A DNA stretch of 64,000 nucleotides, taken from Xenoacremonium recifei (taxonomy: Eukaryota > Ascomycota > Sordariomycetes > Hypocreales > Nectriaceae). The position numbers and the translations under genes are program-made. The notes beneath the pieces were generated by a model. The model was not told where the DNA came from and did not search any database. It was given only the letters and a program-made list of their open reading frames with translations. Shown here piece by piece: positions 20,069 to 31,872 of the stretch (its first letter is position 1; every line of letters starts with the position of its first letter). The DNA lies in contig WOFQ01000002.1 in NCBI GenBank assembly GCA_012184525.1, positions 372,001-436,000 on the forward strand, written 5' to 3'.

Positions 20069-22682
20069 TTAAAGCTCCTTCACCCAACTCACCTCAAAGA
20101 GATTGTCCGGATCGACGTCCAGATTTCCCAGCTTTGTCCGCGAATTTTCTCGAATCCAGAGAAACGCCGCCAATGCTAAGCGGCGGGGATAGGCACGGAC
20201 GCCAAGTTGTTTCTTTGCCCTCATCACCTGCTTCCCCATCAGATAGACCGTCTGTGCCGCCTCGGCATCACGGAGGGTCTCAATCTCCTTCCGGACTTCA
20301 GGGCGCAGTACGTAGGTGTTTTCATAGATGCTATTTTCATCTCCTTGGTTGATATTTCCCGTGATGTACATCATGAGATTGAATAGGATAGCCCGAGTCA
20401 GGTCTGCGGTGAAGACATCATCAGTGTAGCCGTGTCGTAATACAATTTTGTAGCATGACGGCAAAGCTTTCGTAACGCGCGAAATGACGAATCGCTGTGA
20501 TGGCGGAACTGTTGGTAGGCACAGCGATCTTATGTGAAAGAAAACAGTAACCTGTGGTCGTGTCTTGAACTTGTGGACAAATTGCGTGAATACCCTGGGG
20601 AGGCTCTCCCCGCTGGTCCCGACTTTATCGAAGATTATGCCGATACCAGGTGCTGTCGAGATCTTGTCACCCCCATAGGCCGGTTGGAGGTTCAGCCACC
20701 TTGGCACTCGGCCATACTCCTCGAATTCAATATCCTCGCTTGAGTTGTGAGCAGGGCTATGAGGAAACAGGAGTAGCTCGGATGGCTCCATCGAGTCGTT
20801 GGTTTCAACCTTCCACTGCTGTTCCTTACCCCAGCGCCAGAGGATGAAGAAGGTGGAAAGTATAGCAGTGAGAACTAGAGCGAACCAGGCTCCTTCTGGC
20901 ACCTTGTTCAAGGCGGCACACATGTAAACTCCATCCAGCGAGATAAAGATAAGGAAGAATATAGCGACGAGGAAAACGTTCGTGTGCCAGACCACGAGAG
21001 CGACCAAAGAGACGAGGCAGGTCGTCAGGAAAGCCACAATTATTACACATGTACCGTAAGCGTGTCCCAAACTAGTTGTCTGGGAAGATTATCAGTGCTG
21101 TCATTTAGAAATAAAGTCTTCTTCAGAACTCACATTGTTATACACAGCCGTCACGACAACACAACCAATCATCAACAACCAATTCACGAACGGCAGGTAT
21201 ATCTGGTCAGGAAAGCGTTTGCTGGTGTGAACAGTTTTGATGTGTGGAAAGTAGCTGAGGCGCATGACTTGCGAGATGAGCTGATAGGTGCTCGTTATTT
21301 GGGCTTGGCTGGCTACCACAGCGGCCAACACCGAAATGACGAGGCCGAAGTAGTACGTGCTGCCAGGGATAGTGTAGAAGAAGGGATTGGTGTAAGCTAT
21401 GCCAGTCTCATCACTAGCAATATAAGCAGCTTGGCCAAGGTACGTGAGCACAAGACAAGGGTAAGTCAAAAGCCAAAACGACATGGCGATAGCTTCTTTG
21501 CCGAAAGCGCCCAGGTCCGCGAAAAGTGCTTCAACGCCGGTGAAGCAGAGCAGCAAGCCACCCATTGACTTCCAGCCGTCAGACCTGTTTCTGATCAAGT
21601 AGTCGAAAGCTAGGTGAGGGCTGAGTCCGCGGGCAACAGTGCCATCGTATTTGATCAGGTTGTAGATCCCAACACCGCCATTGAAGAGGAGCCAAATCAC
21701 AACCACAGGGGCGAAGCCTGTGCCAATCTTCGAAGTTCCAAGAGGCTGAACCAGGAATAGGGCCACCAGAATGGCACACGATATTCCAACGATGGCGCTC
21801 CTCCCAAGGTCTGGCCTCGCAACCCCGATTCCTTGCACTGCCCCGAGGACGGATTGTGCTGGAGTAAGCACGCTGTCTGCGATCACCAGCGCAACTCCAA
21901 GAATTCCCACAGCTTTGAGCGCTAGCTTGGCAGGCCTGCTTCTCTCCAGAAAGTCTCTGATTATTCTTCCAACTGGCATCAGCGACGAGGTATGGAGTTC
22001 CCGGTCCAGACGAACAACTATCCTATCAGGAGCGCTAGGATCAACACGAACGATGTTCGCATACCGAGCCAGCAATGAATAGAGCGCAAAAATTCCGCCC
22101 TGCCCATCATCATCTGCTCTTAGAACAATCATGACATATTTAAATGCGACGATGAGTGTAAGTGACCAGAAAATAATCGACAAGGCGCCGATAAGGTCTT
22201 GCTTGGACGGGTTCGAACTGAACGTGGAGCTGAAGACATAGAGCGGGCTGGTGCCAATGTCACCGTAGACGACGCCGATGCTCTGCCATGCGAGCCAAAT
22301 AAGTATGACGCCCTTATATTGCTAATTGATTTAGAGATGTCAGCGGCAGCGGGGATTATGGCGGGCACGTATAACAGATCAATGGCCCTACCTGCTTGTG
22401 TTCCCGATTCAGATCTTCATTCTCAATGCGCGCTGCTTTTTCTTGGTCGTGCTCATCACGGGCATCCAAGTCGCTGAGCGGAACGGAAAAAACCGAGATG
22501 GTATCTCCTCCACCCCCACCGTGGGTAGCTTGGTCCGACTGTATCGACTTGCTGTTGTTATGGCTAGATGATACCATATTAGATGATACCATGTCGAGAG
22601 AGATTCTGACTCGGAGACGAAGGGCAGAGGGTTGAAGAGGCGCGAGGACTTCTAAGTCCGGGGTCTGGGGCGGGCGGCGCAT
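20069..22682 (-). CDS. hak1: HAK/KUP-family potassium transporter
   Basis: Three exons (22682-22392, 22321-21134, 21079-20069) with 70- and 54-nt introns give 829 aa. After a polar N-terminus with a poly-Gly stretch, the conserved start of the family appears: IGVVYGDIGTSPLYVFSSTF. It is followed by DDDGQGGIFALYSLL and LVIADSVLTPAQSVLGAVQG, then about ten more membrane segments and a cytosolic C-terminal domain of about 300 residues. HAK/KUP carriers take up K+ with high affinity, usually coupled to H+ (Na+ in some). Fungal members are induced by K+ starvation. They occur in many but not all ascomycetes. A possible splice donor at the VTVFFHIR stretch (20552) is not used, since that segment is conserved coding sequence. 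The promoter is the 22683-24021 gap. Confidence 0.92.
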
Positions 22683-24021
22683 ATAAACTGCCTTAGCTCC
22701 TCAGATGGGATGGGGACCGCAGACTAGGGTGACGAGTGGCCGGATGGTCCAGGAAACTTAAGGTAAGGTAGGGTAGCCAAGCGCAGGCCGCATCAGATGG
22801 AGGCGATCTGGCGAACTCTGCGTCTCTACCAGGGCAAACAACCATGTTCTCGAAGGCCGCCAAGGACCGTGCGGGTGGGCTGTTACTGACATGATAGGCC
22901 GGGCGGTCTGAATAGAGGGCACACCACGCAACTGACTCTCGTGATAGCCCACAAGGGTCGTTCACAAGCTCACCGAGAACCGGCTGGAGAAGAGACTTTG
23001 GGGCTGTGCCCGTCTTGCCGAGCCCTCTGCGCAGTCATCCGGGCTCTCAGCGGGCGCGATATGGACAGTCTCCGAAGTCTGCCACGGAGGGGCTCATCTT
23101 GGCATCTTGGCACGATGGCTGCAGAGCGACGTCGCTGTATCCAACCTCCCTGTCTCTGGTGGTCAGCGGTGGCGGCCCAATCGAGGATGATCAAGCCACC
23201 TCCATCTAGCGAGGTGCAGTGCGGGGACGGCGAGCGACGGTGCAATGGGACGTCCATTGACCAGGGTCTGTCCAGCCGCTAAGATGTTTGGTCGATTCTT
23301 GGCTCTCGGCGAACAAGGGCGACGGAGGTGACGCGGGAGCTCTCCTAGAATTCCCGGCCAACGGTCTGGGCATTGGCGGTCCTCCTCCTTGGCAAGAGCC
23401 GGCACTTGCGTGGCAATGCATTCCAGCCGTTTCCTAGAGGACAAGGACCCCTCAGATAAAGTCAATTACTGTGCGGGGGATGACGACCCTTTATCCCGGC
23501 CTGTCTGCTCCATTGTAGACTCTGGAGCTTTGGGTCCTCATGGCGCTGTTCCGGGCGGCGCCACGTGAAGAGATGATTGGATTCAAAAACCTCCGGCCCC
23601 ATGCAACGTCATGACAAGATGGATGGAGGCCTCGCAAATGTGTGGATGGATGAAGGGTTCGGCGAGGTGAGATGCCTGAGAGAGATGCATTTAAAATACA
23701 ACGCTGGTGTTGAGATTCTGAAAAAGCAAATTCAGCAAGTCGCTCTTGACCTCGGTATGGAAGCTGCGATGGCCGCTTCCTTCCGCTGCAGATGCTGAAT
23801 GACGCAGTAAGACTCGGCTAAATGCAAGTCGCGAGACACCATGAGTCAGGCCAATTGGAGACTCTGGGATCTTGCAACTTCTAAAGGTTTTTTTTGTTTA
23901 TGATGTCTCATTATCTCATGAATTTATATGATCAGTTGGAGCTGGTATATGCCAACGAAACTGGGCTTGCCAAAAATCCGACATCCTAACACATCGTATA
24001 CTTTGTATGTCTTCTTCCAAC
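22683..24021. other. Intergenic: HAK promoter and 3' end of transglutaminase-core gene
   Basis: 1.34 kb between two minus-strand genes. No coding frame with recognisable content; the longest ATG frames are below 115 codons. The 23880-24020 end is AT-rich and probably belongs to the 3' region of the 24022-26118 gene. Confidence 0.5.
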
Positions 24022-26118
24022 TTATTGAACCAAATCCCAACGTATCACGTACGCCCAAGCCATTCCAACTCTGCCCTTCTTCGAGGCAAACTCATTATAC
24101 GAAACGCCCCTCCCATCCTGGCCGTTGATGGAAGTAAGAATAGCGACTTGAACAGCCTGTCCCGGAGCGCCCAGGTCGCGCGCATTAACATCAACCCAAT
24201 GCCAATAACCGTCTGTCTCGATGGGTATCATCTCGTCTTTCCGCCCGTCAACGCCGTGAATGCTCAAAAGAAGCAGCGGCGGCTTTCCCAAACCATGTTT
24301 TTCAGATGTCCAATGCTCGCAAACCTTTGAGAATTGAAACCGGACAATCTCTCCACTATTTACAGAGACCTGTCGTTCCTTGGGTTCGATACTGTCTTGT
24401 GCAATGCCTTCTTGGTGCGCGTTACCGTAGAACTCGGGCGGTTGACCATTAACAGGTCCAATGTAGTACTCTTCCCAGCTGATAACTCTACCATCCTCTC
24501 GGAGTTGAAACCGAGACTCGCGGGGGAAGTGGGATATTCCGAATTTGATGTTTGATCGTGTGAACTGTATCGGAGAGAACTTTTGTTGGTACTGCTGGTT
24601 CTCGCCGAGGTGTCCCGCGCCCCAACATGCGTCCAACAGCCTCCAAGCGCCGCCGTCCACACGGACGGCATTCCAAGCGTGTCCATCAGGTTTGGCCGGA
24701 GGAGGTCGTTCCCCCTTTTTAAGTGGCGTGTAACCAAACCCCTTTCCATGGCCACTCACAACTTCGCATTCAAGCCCAGCACGGTTTGCAATGGCCTTGT
24801 AAGTCTCCGCATAGCCTTGGCAAACTGCCTTTCCACTGAAGATGGTTTCTTCAACTGACATGTGTTTTACGCATTTGCCAAAGAAAGCCACTGTGTCGTA
24901 GACGATGTTATAGTGAAACCACGTAAAGATGGCCCGAGCCTTCTCAGTGTATGATGGGAAGGGGTCACAGAGGCCTCGTGCAAGGTGACCAACAGGATCA
25001 TCTCGTGGCAATGACTGTCGAGGAAACTGTTTCGCGACATCATCCGGACCACTCCAGTCCCGGCAGGTGAAGCAATCATTGCGCTCCTGTGGAGGTGGTG
25101 CCGCTGATGACCGAGATGATGCAGCTTCTATCTGCGCCATCGTAGGCCTTGACGAAAGTGGGATTGGCGGTGGTTCATCATTAGAAAAGGAAGGTCGACT
25201 TGGCATCGGGGGAGGACGCTCATCCTGCGTAGGTGTCGGGGCTGATGGCTTCTTTCCTGATGAGAATCCCATAATCGGAGCACGCTTTGGTTGTGGTGGC
25301 GGTGACACTGTTGAAGCTGGCGTGGAGGGCACCCTGCGTGGAAGAGCCGGCGGTGTAGGAGTACTGTCGGAGCCATTGGACTGAGGCTTTGCCGGTCTTG
25401 ATGGAAGTCTCGGGGGAAGTGTTGGTCTAGGTGCTGGAGCAGACTCTACCTGGCGTACAGCTGGGGCAGACTTGACGGAAACAAGAGGGTATTTTGGTTT
25501 CACCGTTTCGTGGGCTGCAGCGGCTGCGGCTTCCTTGGCCTCGCGCTCCCTCTTGGTTGGCGGTAACTGAGGGAGACTGGATGCATCAAAAGCTGGGGGC
25601 AGTTTGTAGAGTGTTCCATCCGATCCATGGCTCGTGGTGGACGACGCCGCTGTGTGGCCCAGAGAGAGATTTGACAGGACAGAGTGCTGGGAGATTTCAG
25701 AAGAGCCAGAATTTCGTCGCACCGTCAAGGTCGAGGACTGAGCAGAGGGTCTCCGTGGAGGAAGAGCTGGCGATGCTGAGGGTTGACTGGAAGGACTCCG
25801 GCCTGGAAGTGGGGGCGGGGCATTGCTGTGATGTTGCTGTTGGGCATCGCCGCCATGATGAACAAGGCTCAGATTCGGAGAGCCTGTCGGTGGAACTGGT
25901 CGCTTTGGTTTGGGGGGAGGCCCTTGGTCTGTCGTGGAGATAACAGGCAGTGTCTGGCTCCTGGCCTCTTGCACGGGACGACCCGGTGGAGGAGGAGGAG
26001 GGGCCCGTTTGCGCGCAGGCTCTGCGGCATCGGGGCTGCTGAAGTTCTTCTGCTTGTTGAGAGCCGCAATTCTCTCGGCAAGGGTGGTGAAGCGAGGCTC
26101 CTCCTCGGCATCGGCCAT
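24022..26118 (-). CDS. Proline-rich protein with transglutaminase-like core domain
   Basis: Single exon, 698 aa from ATG 26118; the longer frame begins with TTG at 26187. Residues 1-370 are disordered and rich in polyproline (APPPPPPGRP, LPPRLPSRP, repeated RPPPMPSRP-like motifs), typical SH3-domain ligands. A transglutaminase/protease core follows. The Cys-His-Asp triad is intact: C433 in GKAVCQGYAE, H480 in DGHAWNAVRV, D496 in RLLDACWG. The last 150 residues form a beta-rich domain. Relatives include yeast Cyk3, a cytokinesis protein with an SH3 domain and a degenerate core, and animal kyphoscoliosis peptidase. This protein has no SH3 domain but carries SH3 ligands, so it may partner SH3 proteins at septum or actin patches; that is inference. 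Whether it has peptidase or crosslinking activity is unknown. Confidence 0.85.
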   Translation of the reverse strand: MADAEEEPRFTTLAERIAALNKQKNFSSPDAAEPARKRAPPPPPPGRPVQEARSQTLPVISTTDQGPPPKPKRPVPPTGSPNLSLVHHGGDAQQQHHSNAPPPLPGRSPSSQPSASPALPPRRPSAQSSTLTVRRNSGSSEISQHSVLSNLSLGHTAASSTTSHGSDGTLYKLPPAFDASSLPQLPPTKREREAKEAAAAAAHETVKPKYPLVSVKSAPAVRQVESAPAPRPTLPPRLPSRPAKPQSNGSDSTPTPPALPRRVPSTPASTVSPPPQPKRAPIMGFSSGKKPSAPTPTQDERPPPMPSRPSFSNDEPPPIPLSSRPTMAQIEAASSRSSAAPPPQERNDCFTCRDWSGPDDVAKQFPRQSLPRDDPVGHLARGLCDPFPSYTEKARAIFTWFHYNIVYDTVAFFGKCVKHMSVEETIFSGKAVCQGYAETYKAIANRAGLECEVVSGHGKGFGYTPLKKGERPPPAKPDGHAWNAVRVDGGAWRLLDACWGAGHLGENQQYQQKFSPIQFTRSNIKFGISHFPRESRFQLREDGRVISWEEYYIGPVNGQPPEFYGNAHQEGIAQDSIEPKERQVSVNSGEIVRFQFSKVCEHWTSEKHGLGKPPLLLLSIHGVDGRKDEMIPIETDGYWHWVDVNARDLGAPGQAVQVAILTSINGQDGRGVSYNEFASKKGRVGMAWAYVIRWDLVQ

Positions 26119-28036
26119 GGCTGCAGGACCGGACCTGTGTCTTTGCAGGTTTGATGTCTGCTGCAGATGTAGATGGTTGAGTGGCAACTTGACTCGGTTG
26201 GCCCCCTGGATGGTGGTCGTCCTTCAGGCGAGCCACGTAAGTCACAGTTGGGGCGCGACCCAACCAAAAGTGAGGCAAACGACTTGGGGTTTGCCCCCAA
26301 AGCACGCTGCAAAGAATAGCGCAGAGAAAAGGCCGTCGAAACGAGAGAAGCGCGAGACACTGTAACCGATGTAAGAGAAGGACTTTAGGCCTAGATAAAC
26401 GAAAATGAAAGAGAGAGATTGCCTGATTTGTGTGGTGGAAGGATGTCGATGTGACGGCCCGCACAGCCTTGTGAGTGGATCAGTTGGAGGCGTTTGGGGG
26501 GTGGAGGGGGGGAGATCCTTCAGTTTCAGGCATAGAAAGGCCTGTGCCTGCCTACTATTACATTTGTATTTTTAAATCTGTCAGCTTTAAGTGCGAGACA
26601 CAAGCACGAGAGGAGTTTTCGTCTCCAGCATGCACGACAGGCACAGCAGAGCTCGACCTGGGCTGACAAAGGTGACACTTGGTAAACCAGCCCGCCCCGA
26701 GGCAAAGATGACACAAGAACGATCAATTGGAGGGGCTTTCAATGTTAGTTAGATGATTGCACAAGCGATGTTGGTTGGTTGGTAGGCAGAGCATGTCTTG
26801 GCGTGCGTGACCTTCAACCGACAGGAGGGTGCTTTTGTTAGGAAGCAGATGCAAAATGCTAAACGCAAATACCCGGAATTTCTGTAGGATGCAAAACATA
26901 TATGTTTGCCAATGGGATTCACAGATGGAGCAATCGCAGTGGTTGAAGCGGTATGAGTGTCGAGAGTTGCGGGTTGGAGCGTTGCGAACGTGCCCGCTTT
27001 CTCTTTAGCGGGGAAATGTTTCATGCAGTTCAGGAGACGAGGTTTAGCGTCTGATGTAATAATCCCAGTGGTTGAGGATTCAGTGCTGTTTTCATAGCCC
27101 CGTCAAACACTAGAAAACACTGAATCACCGGCGTCCAGAAACCTTCCGTCTCTGATGTATTGAGTGAGTGTACGTAGGTACAGTACAAAACGACCAACAG
27201 AGCATCCATGCACTTTCGCAGGCCCATCCATGTCGCTGGGTTGGGTCCGTCGCCCGGCTGGCCTCCGCCTCCGCCTCCTGATGGGGTTTGGGTGGCCAGT
27301 CCAGTGCCAGCCAGTCCATCCATCCAGTCTGGGGCGCGCCCAGCCAGCCAAAGCCCAGCCAGCCAAAGCCCAGCCAGCCAAAGCCCAGCGCAAAGGCCGC
27401 CGCTCGCTCGGCGCATCCGCCCCCATCCCATGGATCCCATGGATCCCGTCCCATCACGTCGCATCAGGCCAGCAGCGCCAGCGCCAGCGCCCTCCGTGAC
27501 CAGTCGCCGGCACCTGAATGTGAATGTACCTCAATTGCATGTTTGCGAGGTCAGAAACTACAAGCCACTGCACTGAAAAGTCCAACTTGAGCCGCCGCCC
27601 CGCCCCTGCCATTAGCGCAAGAACCCCCCTCTCTCTCTCTCCACCCTCACACTCACTCACCCCCCTCCGCTTCCGCCAACACCCCCCCAACTCTAACTAA
27701 TACTGACCCTCTTCACCTACCCGCCTGACAAAGAGGCTTTCCTCCCAACATCATCATCATCATCACCACCCATCATCATCCCCCGCCATCACCGGCTCCC
27801 CGCTGGCGGACTCTATTCTTTCTTCTGGCTCTAAAGAGTCCCGTCGTCCGCATCGGTGGTGGTGCTCTTCGTTGTCTCCCCCGCCGCCGGCGCTTACATC
27901 CAATTCCTGGCCGTCTTTCCATCGACTACTCGGCCGGCCATTGCTTGCGCCCACTCATCCGCCGCCGCCGCCTGTACCCGCCGTGGCCGGCTGGCTCTCC
28001 CACGCTCGTTGTTGCTGCAACGCATCTCCCTCCACC
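26119..28036. other. Divergent region between transglutaminase-core and F-box genes
   Basis: 1.92 kb with both promoters. It contains a three-copy 15-bp tandem repeat (27341-27385), CT-rich tracts around 27625-27720 and CAT/ATC microsatellites near 27749-27780 in the probable F-box gene leader. No coding frame is convincing; the long frames around 27100-27600 ride on the repeats. Confidence 0.5.
27341..27385. repeat. 15-bp tandem repeat, three perfect copies
   Basis: The unit CAGCCAGCCAAAGCC occurs at 27341-27355, 27356-27370 and 27371-27385 without a mismatch. A partial fourth copy starts at 27386. It is non-coding and lies about 650 bp before the F-box gene start. Confidence 0.95.
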
Positions 28037-31000
28037 ATGGCTGCGGAGGCTGCTGGCGACGAGCCCTCTGCCGGCCTCACATTCCTCGACTTGCCGGTAG
28101 AGACACAGAAGGAGATCGTCTCTCACGTATGCGCTCCGCTGCAGCTCCCCGTGGCTCTCCGGGGCCGCCCCTCTCTTGCGCTCGCCGCTAACCCGCCAAT
28201 TAGTGCTCCCAGGCCGATCTCATCTGCCTCGCCCTCGTCTCCAAGCACTTCCACGAGCTTGCCTCCGCACAACTCTATAGGAGCTTCCAAATCGTCTTCC
28301 CCGACGATGACGACCTCAGCTTCGAATCCCCAATTGACGGCCTGGCCGGCGGGCTGGACACCTTCACCACGAGCGACTACAACTACGCCAAGCATCTCAA
28401 GGACCTGTCCATGGACACCCTCAGTACCGGCGCCAAAGGCGAGCACGCTTATAAGCCTTACTTGTACAGCGCGAGTTGCGGCAAGTTCCTGAACACGCTT
28501 CTGTACTTGACTCTGAAGAAGTCAAAGGCTCTCGAGTCGTTTCGGTGGAATATCCGGGTAGAACTCAGCCGACCCGTCTATGGCGAATTGCACAAGATCA
28601 AGTCTCTCAAGACAATTCACATTCGCATGCAAGCCGGCGAGTCGTATTACAACATTCCCCCTCCGCTCCCGGTTTCGCTGGATCTCCCAGCTGGGCCGAT
28701 CCCTATGTCAAATCATTGGACTGAGATCCCACCGCCTCCGCCTCCCATGCCTGCGACGGCAATACCTTTCACGACCGAGCCTCTTCCCGTGATTGCCTTG
28801 CCTGTGCAAGGGACCAATGGGTACACGCCTGTCGGTGGCGGTCCTCCTCCGTCTCTGATGGCTCCTTCGAGGCAAGGCGCAAGAGCCAAGGCCTGCAGGC
28901 GTGGAACTGAGTCAAGAGAGCCCGCCACACTCTCGGGATTCAAGAAACTATCCAGCCTTTCGGTTTTGGACATCGATGACTTGGACATTCTGACCGAGCT
29001 GAGAGTGTGCGTTAAGAATTCAACCTCAACCTTGAACGAGCTGCAACTGTCGCTATCAGACTCTTTAGCGTCTCAATCCCGAAAACCCTCGGCCGATTCA
29101 GACCCCGAGGATTCAGATGTCGATGACGAGTTCCAGGTTGTTCCCGCTTCTCCCAATGGAAGTTTTGACGGAACCGTTCCTGCTCGAACTTTCCGTGCGC
29201 AAGAGGAGCGCAAGCTTCAAGAAGCCATTCTGGGCAAAATTTTCGGCGTCGAGCCCACAGTTAACAAGAAAGTTCGCATCGAAAAGGAGTCTCAAGAAGA
29301 ACCTCAAACAACTGACAAGGACAAGTCGCCTGAGGACTCCTCAGAGGACTCGCGGGCGGTCTTCGTCTCTTCTCTCGGCGAGGTGGCGAACAAGTTGATG
29401 GTAGCAATCAATGGAGGCTCCAGGAGCTTCTCGGCGGCTCAGCAGGGAATTCTTGATATGATCGAGAAGGCCGCCAGAAAATACGTTGAGTCAAGCAATC
29501 AACCCACGACAGCGCCGAGTGACCCTTCCAGCAATCATGCAGATCAGAACCAGGCCGGCAATTCTGATACCCAACCATGTGATGAGCAGCACAATTCTAT
29601 AATAATCCCACCCTCTGAAGCTGACGAGCCTGGCGACGACTCTCACCTTCCAGCAGTCTCAGACAGCACGACCAAACAGTCTAGGGGGCATGACACAAGC
29701 AGCGGGCTGTCGCCTGAAGACATCGACATCGAGCACCTGGATTTGGAAGATGATCCCTCTGAGGACTCTGATCCTCAACTGGCAAAAGAAAAGCGATCAA
29801 AATCGTCTGACTCGTTAACAGCAACATTTGGCAACCCACAAGTCACATCCGATCTCAATCACTCGTCTAAAATGATACCGTCGTTGACAGAGGATGAGAA
29901 GCTCACAGCAGAGAAGATTACAAATATGAGTGATGAGGACCATAAGGCCTGCTTTGAAGGGCTTATGGCAAAGCTCCGTGTCTTCCAAAGCCAGGCAGAA
30001 GAACTCCGGAATAGGATCAGGGCCATGCTTGAATCGGCGGACAGCAATCCAGCGCATATCAAAGAAGCGGAAAATCAGCTGGCCGAGCTTTTCCACTTCA
30101 GCAGCAACCTTCAAATGCGGATTGAGAGGCTAGAACGAGAGGTGGACGCCGCGACTCACAAGACTTCTGGCGCTTCAGCGGCACGCCTGGAGCAGACTCA
30201 GCGTCTATTGGACGAGTACATCAGGGATACGCGTGGGTTATCTTTGGAGACTCTGAGCATCCATCTCATACCTGTTAAGGCATCGGTTCTTTCTCGGGCT
30301 CTCGACCTAAGTTGCCTAAGGAGTTTGACTCTTCTCAATGTTGGAAGTCAGTCGCCCATCTGGACGCTACTGGCCGCTGAGCACAAGTTCAACCCCTTGG
30401 CGCTCCGCAGCGTCTTCACCGACAACGTGTCTCTCTCATTCCTCACCTGCATGTCTAAACTTGACGAGCTGCATGAGCTTTTCATGTTGGAACGCAGCTT
30501 AAAGCACAAGCCTGAGAGCTTTTGTCCCCGTTCTAATGTTACGATCGACCAGATTCGGCGGCTGGTGCTCAAGAAACACATGCCCACTCTCAAGCGGCTC
30601 ATGATCAAGGACGAGTCTAGTAGCTCAGCCTGGGATGCCAATCAGAAAGCCATGATACTAATATGTAACCGCGGGAGCCAGCTCGAGGAACTGGCCGTTA
30701 GTATGAACATCCACGCTGTGGTGAGTAAAAGATAGAATAGCTGTCTTTGGTGAGAGATTTGCTAACAGCCATGCAGCATGCATTTATGCAGTACTTTCCG
30801 GGACTTGTAAACCTCAGGGCCATCAACATACTGCGTTTCCGGAACAATGATACGTGCATCTGGGTGATGCGCGAGATCTTGAAGTTCATGGTGGACAACC
30901 TCTCACACCATCCCGAGCTCAAACTAGAGTGGATCGCTATGGAGGACGACCGAATTGATCGTGTCGTCCGTCAACCTGAAAATTGCAAGGATAGCGATGA

Positions 31001-31244
31001 GGAGTCGGAGAAGAAGAAGGACAAAAAGAGGAAGATGATTCCCTTCCCAGGTACCAGTCACGGTGGCAGTCTGATGCCAGAGCTACCGTTGGGCGAGTGG
31101 ACCTCGGATAGCGAAAGCAGTGACGAAGAGGATGCTTATAATAACGGGAAGCGCCTGCGACTGAAGACTGTTGGACCTCTCCAGTTCTACGACGTTTGGG
31201 GAGTGAAGATTTTTGAAAAGGAGATTCGGACCGGGCGTTTGTAA
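28037..31244 (+). CDS. F-box protein, large and otherwise uncharacterised
   Basis: Three exons (28037-28126, 28204-30720, 30777-31244) with 77- and 56-nt introns give 1024 aa. The F-box is at about residues 13-60: LTFLDLPVETQKEIVSHCSQ, DLICLALVSKHFHELASAQLY. F-box proteins link substrates to Skp1-Cullin1 ubiquitin ligases. After it come leucine-rich stretches that may form LRR-like folds (about 110-160, 285-325, 720-840). Between them lies a long acidic, disordered middle with Ser-Asp/Glu patches and a coiled-coil segment near 650-715. The C-terminus has a basic patch (KKKDKKRKM) followed by acidic serine repeats, possibly a nuclear signal. Substrate unknown. Exon 1 ends inside the F-box. Confidence 0.85.
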
Positions 31245-31872
31245 CGGGGCCAACTTTACGTTCTATGTTGATTAAACAAGCGAATTCGGGGCCCTCGGGA
31301 TGAGGAAACATGATATCCATGGCTGCAGCGAACGGCGTACACGGGATCTTGGTCAGTGGTATATGGTATTGGATACGGGCCGCAGTTTTACTGGTGGGAG
31401 TATGGTTTCTGGGTTTCGGCATTCACTTCCCCTAGGCTTCAGCGTGTACTTATAGTCGGCACGGAGTCATTCTACTTGTCAACTTGTCAAATATGAAGTA
31501 GAGGCATTCTTACGTAAATTACTTGGCTCCCCTCTTTCTCTCATACTTTGACCCTCGTCAGCGATGAGCAGTCTTATTGGTGAACGGGTATCCCTGTCAA
31601 AATGACGCGCATCGGACATCATGAGAGCTGTCATGGGCTAACCATTTCAGGGGATCACATAGTACAGAATTTGCAGAATGTGCAAAGAGCGTTCAATTTC
31701 ACTTAGTGTTAGGGAACGACAACCACCCCAATTAGAAACTACTCAAAATGTCATTTCGCCGTGCATACCTAATCCTAGGTTTGATACAGTTTACATGAAA
31801 AGACTCCCCGTCCCTCCCGGAAGAACGCAGACCGACGCAAGAAGCAGGTATCCTATAGTCTATTTACAGCCC
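31245..31872. other. Convergent 3' region F-box / idh2
   Basis: 628 bp between convergent stop codons. No gene, repeat or RNA is recognised. Confidence 0.5.

Noticed and set aside
20500..20560. Possible intron in the HAK gene at the GTTACTG donor
   Set aside because: The segment encodes VTVFFHIR, conserved in HAK/KUP proteins, and reads through in frame.
27030..27590. Overlapping ORFs on both strands across the 15-bp repeat
   Set aside because: A 15-bp repeat is a multiple of three, so it stays open in all frames. The products are the repeat itself.
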